Assembly (NCBI GenBank): GCA_000026125.1 | Contig: CU207211.1 | Location: 2,170,001-2,234,000, forward strand | Direction: 5' to 3' | Length of the DNA stretch: 64,000 nt | From: Herminiimonas arsenicoxydans | Lineage (GTDB): Bacteria; Pseudomonadota; Gammaproteobacteria; Burkholderiales; Burkholderiaceae_D | Part shown: positions 60,755 through 64,000 of the stretch, one piece after another | Position numbering within the stretch: position 1 is the first letter of the stretch | Layout of the letters: each line of letters starts with the position of its first letter | Program-made: the position numbers and the translations under genes | Notes under the pieces: generated by a model | Database searches by the model: none | Told to the model about the DNA's origin: nothing | The model's input: only the letters and a program-made list of their open reading frames with translations

Positions 60755-61489
60755 TCAGCGCACCGGCAGAAACTGCAGGAACGATCCGCCTATCATGTTT
60801 TGAATATAGTTGATGCCGGCACGCCGGTATTTTTCGGTGATAAAGACCGCCAGCAAATCGAGCCGGCCGACGATCTTGCCGAATTCGCGCTCGAAGCTCA
60901 GATTGCGTCCAGACTCACCCATGTTGTCGGACAGCAGCAATATCTTGCCCTCGGTATTGCGGCGGTTAGCCAGCAGCCAGACCGCAATTTCGATATTGCG
61001 CGCTGCGTTGTATAAATGCTGGGCATCCAGGCCATCGACCAGAAAGAATTCCGTCTTGCCGTCGTGCGCGGCAATGATCATGTCGGCAGAGGCATAAATA
61101 AATGCAGCCACGCGATCACCGTTGAATTCCGACGTCAGCGCCAGCGACAAGGCCTTGATATCGCGCTGTCCCCGCAATTCCGTCCACGGCTGCCGCTGCT
61201 CAATCGCATCCCGCACACGTTTGATGCTTTCGTCGCGACTGGCGGCAGTCTTTTTCCATTCTCCAGGATTGCGTCGGTACAGTTTTTCCATTAACAGATA
61301 GAGGCTGTCCAGATTGTTCCGCATGCCGAGTGTGGCGATACGATTGGTATCGGACTGTCCCATTTCCCTGCCGCTGATCGAGGCGCCCTTGACTTCCCCG
61401 TGTTTGTTTGACGCCGTATCCATCGTCGAACAGCCAGTCAGTGCAGCACACATGCACAGCAATACATAAACGCATCGCAATCGCTGCAT
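60755..61489 (-). CDS. conserved lipoprotein of unknown function
   Basis: 244 residues. Lipobox LTGC at about Cys20, then a soluble domain with LALTSEFNGDRVAAFIYASADMIIAAHDG and LLSDNMGESGRNLSFEREFGKIVGRLD. No enzyme motif recognised. It should be anchored in the envelope. Convergent with recJ; divergent from prfB. Similar lipoproteins seem common in betaproteobacteria. Confidence 0.82.
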   Translation of the reverse strand: MQRLRCVYVLLCMCAALTGCSTMDTASNKHGEVKGASISGREMGQSDTNRIATLGMRNNLDSLYLLMEKLYRRNPGEWKKTAASRDESIKRVRDAIEQRQPWTELRGQRDIKALSLALTSEFNGDRVAAFIYASADMIIAAHDGKTEFFLVDGLDAQHLYNAARNIEIAVWLLANRRNTEGKILLLSDNMGESGRNLSFEREFGKIVGRLDLLAVFITEKYRRAGINYIQNMIGGSFLQFLPVR

Positions 61490-61677
61490 ATTTTTGGTTC
61501 TCCTATTGATCAGTCAAAAGCAAGTCGTTAGAAAAATGATGCAAAGATTGTAATATGCGTTTGCCCCCCCCAACAAGCCGCCTGCCACGCCGCAAGTAGC
61601 GTCAAATACGGCCATATCGCATGGAGTGCAAACGGCCTAGTCCGGTATAATCTTGGTTTTTCCCACAAAAGAACATC

Positions 61678-62782
61678 ATGGAAGCAGAACGCTTAAACTC
61701 CCTGGAATCCCTGCTCGCCGATCTTACCGATCGCGCGACCGAACTTCGGAGGTATCTTTGACTTCGATATCAAGTCAGAGAAGCTAGACCAGGTTAACGG
61801 CGAATTGGAAGACCCGAAAGTCTGGGACGATCCAAAACGCGCCCAGGATCTGGGCAAAGAAAAAAAATCGCTGGAAGCGATCGTTCATACCCTCATCAAA
61901 GTCGATGCTGAGCTGAAAGACGCGCACGATTTGTTCGAGATGGCGCGCGAAGAAAACGACGAAGACACGATCGTCGCGATTGAAGCCGATACACAAGAAT
62001 TGCTCAAGACCGTTGAAGGCATGGAATTCCGTCGTATGTTCAGCGGCCCTATGGATGCCAACAACTGTTTTATCGATATCCAGGCCGGTGCCGGCGGTAC
62101 CGAAGCGCAGGACTGGGCTTCGATGCTGTTGCGCCAATACCTGCGTTACTGCGAACGCAAAGGCTTCAAGGTTGAGATCCTGGAACAATCCGATGGCGAG
62201 GTCGCGGGCATTAAAACAGCCACGCTGAAAGTGGAAGGCGAATACGCCTATGGTCTGTTGCGCACCGAAACCGGCGTACATCGCCTGGTACGCAAATCGC
62301 CGTTTGATTCGGCCAATGGACGCCACACCTCTTTCTCCAGCTTGTTTGTCTATCCGGAAGTCGATGATTCGATCGAAATCGACATCAACCCGGCCGACGT
62401 GCGCATCGATACCTACCGCGCCTCCGGCGCCGGTGGCCAGCACATTAACAAGACCGATTCCGCAGTCCGTCTGACCCACGGTCCATCCGGCATCGTGGTG
62501 CAGTGTCAGAACGATCGATCACAGCATCGCAACAAGGCAGAAGCCTGGGATATGCTGAAAGCCAAGCTGTTCGAACTCGAAATGCGCAACCGCATGAGCG
62601 AACAACAAAAGCTGGAAGATTCCAAGACCGACGTGGGTTGGGGTCATCAGATCCGTTCCTACGTGCTCGATCAGTCGCGTATCAAGGATTTGCGCACCAA
62701 CTTTGAAACCGGCAATACCAAGGCGGTGCTTGACGGCGATCTGGATGATTTCATTGCCGCATCGCTGAAGCAAGGCGTTTAA
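61678..62782 (+). CDS. prfB: peptide chain release factor 2 (programmed +1 frameshift)
   Basis: About 367 residues after frameshift. The first 27 codons from ATG 61678 end at an in-frame TGA (61759-61761); +1 slippage there joins the frame that runs to 62782. GGQ motif in [16 protein letters not shown] and the SPF motif RKSPFDSA, which reads UGA/UAA. Recognition of its own TGA makes the factor limit its own synthesis. A TATAAT box lies at 61646. lysS follows 76 bp downstream, the usual order. Confidence 0.97.
61747..61762 (+). promoter_or_regulatory. prfB programmed +1 frameshift site
   Basis: CGGAGGTATCTTTGAC: an internal Shine-Dalgarno-like GGAGG, 3 nt, then CTT-TGA-C. The tRNA on CTT slips one base forward to read TTT-GAC when RF2 is scarce. 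Matches the E. coli-type element. Confidence 0.95.
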
Positions 62783-62858
62783 TTCACCTTCATCCGCCTT
62801 CATCAGCACACTTGCCACCGCTTTACTTTTAATTGCATTCACCTCACAGATTGTTTCC

Positions 62859-64000
62859 ATGACTACGCACAACGACGACGCTGCAGCATCGCTACCGATA
62901 GACGAAAACAAAATCATCGCCGAGCGCCGGGCCAAGCTGAGCGCCTTGCGCGAACAAGGCATCGCCTTCCCTAACGACTTCCGCCCACAGCACAAGGCGG
63001 CGGATCTGCAGGAAAAGTACGGCAGCAAGACGCGCGAAGAACTGGAAGCTGAACCTGTCACCGTGGTGCTGGCAGGCCGCATGATGTTGAAACGTGAGGC
63101 GGGTAAAAAAGCTGCATTCGCTACATTGCAGGACGCATCCGGTTCGAAGGCTGACGGCCGCATCCAGATCTATGTAACGCTGAATCTGACCGGCGAAGCG
63201 GCGATGGCTGCACTGCATCACTACGACCTCGGCGATATCCTGGGTGTCAGCGGCACGCTGTTCAAAACCAAGACCGACGAGTTGACGATCAAGGTGTCCG
63301 AACTGCGCCTGATCACAAAATCGCTGCGCCCGCTGCCGGACAAATTCCACGGTCTCGCCGATCAGGAAACCAAATATCGCCAGCGTTACGTCGATCTGAT
63401 CATGAACGAAGACACGCGCCGCACCTTCAAGGCGCGTACTGCCGCGATCTCGTCGATCCGCCGTTTCATGGAAAGGAACGATTTCATGGAAGTGGAAACG
63501 CCGATGCTGCACACGATTCCAGGCGGTGCTGCAGCCAAGCCTTTCACCACCCATCACAATGCGCTCGACATGGAGATGTTCCTGCGTATCGCGCCTGAGC
63601 TGTATCTGAAACGTCTGGTAGTCGGCGGCTTCGATCGCGTGTTCGAGATCAATCGCAACTTCCGCAACGAAGGCGTATCGATCCGTCACAATCCGGAATT
63701 CACGATGATGGAATTCTATGCGGCCTACACCGATTACAAATGGCTGATGGACTTCACCGAAGCCGTGATTCGCCAGGCGGCAATCGATGCGCACGGTACG
63801 GCAACGCTGACCTACGGCGGTCGTGAGCTGGATCTGGCAAAGCCGTTCCACCGTCTGACCATCGTTGGCGCAATCAATAAATTTGCACCGCAATACACGC
63901 ATGAACAATTGCACGATGCCGAATACATCAAGGCGGAATTGAAGAAGTTCGGCGTAAAACCGCACGCACATTCCGGCCTCGGCGCACTGCAGCTGGCATT
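62859..64000 (+). CDS. lysS: lysyl-tRNA synthetase (runs off the window)
   Basis: The first 380 residues of a class II lysyl-tRNA synthetase; the gene continues past the window edge. N-terminal OB-fold anticodon domain ([24 protein letters not shown]), class II motif 1 region ([21 protein letters not shown]) and motif 2 ([23 protein letters not shown]). Charges tRNA-Lys. Follows prfB. Confidence 0.96.
   Translation, partial: MTTHNDDAAASLPIDENKIIAERRAKLSALREQGIAFPNDFRPQHKAADLQEKYGSKTREELEAEPVTVVLAGRMMLKREAGKKAAFATLQDASGSKADGRIQIYVTLNLTGEAAMAALHHYDLGDILGVSGTLFKTKTDELTIKVSELRLITKSLRPLPDKFHGLADQETKYRQRYVDLIMNEDTRRTFKARTAAISSIRRFMERNDFMEVETPMLHTIPGGAAAKPFTTHHNALDMEMFLRIAPELYLKRLVVGGFDRVFEINRNFRNEGVSIRHNPEFTMMEFYAAYTDYKWLMDFTEAVIRQAAIDAHGTATLTYGGRELDLAKPFHRLTIVGAINKFAPQYTHEQLHDAEYIKAELKKFGVKPHAHSGLGALQLA

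Overview
The window is a bacterial chromosome segment. Gene content and order (mutS, bamC-dapA, trpS, htpX, DUF455, hslO, ftsB-eno-pyrG, comEC, tatD-lolD-lolC, an rpfE-like gene-recJ, prfB-lysS) point to a betaproteobacterium of the Burkholderiales. An Oxalobacteraceae genus such as Herminiimonas or Janthinobacterium is my best guess, from protein style only. The two flanks (1-22496 and 53737-64000) are dense, ordinary housekeeping DNA. prfB carries the classical programmed +1 frameshift.

The middle 31.2 kb (22497-53736) is foreign. It splits the competence gene comEC right after the codons for GDQRAISQ. The two comEC pieces read towards each other across the insert, and 4 bp (CTGG) are repeated at the junctions. 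The insert has inverted termini of the TGGT...GACAATAAAG kind, very like the ends of Tn7, with an array of TnsB-type repeats inside each end. Its transposition genes are near the right end: tnsA, tnsB, tnsC, a TniQ/TnsD-like gene and a fifth gene. The fifth protein ends in what looks like an IS5-type transposase DNA-binding domain. No CRISPR-Cas genes accompany them. It is therefore a Tn7-like transposon that has inactivated comEC.

Cargo, left to right: (i) an operon on the - strand reading WYL regulator, UvrD-type helicase-nuclease, type III Mod, type III Res (broken by an IS3-family element), a truncated JAB protease, a solo DAC-fold (diadenylate-cyclase-like) protein, and a 2TM + beta-barrel protein like the CBASS effector Cap15. 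The last two, without any CD-NTase, are the most intriguing pair in the window. (ii) A complete type II CBASS operon on the + strand (capV, CD-NTase, cap2, cap3), preceded by a small conserved-looking ORF and a promoter whose -35 box lies in an inverted repeat. The WYL protein, divergent from it, is very likely its CapW repressor. (iii) A plasmid-type replication module: four 22-bp iterons, two copies of a palindromic operator, a ribbon-helix-helix protein and a TrfA-like initiator, followed by a small regulator-like ORF and a frameshifted phosphatase. (iv) Two paralogous exported proteins on either side of the tns genes. They share leader hairpin, signal peptide, Ig-like module and terminator type, but have different C-terminal modules (seven RCC1 repeats versus a fibrinogen-like domain).

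Taken together, the transposon is a mobile defence island that also carries an apparent plasmid origin. Several cargo genes are decaying (Res, the JAB fragment, the phosphatase, the fibrinogen-like protein), so parts of it may no longer function. All identifications come from reading motifs and protein sequence, not from database searches.
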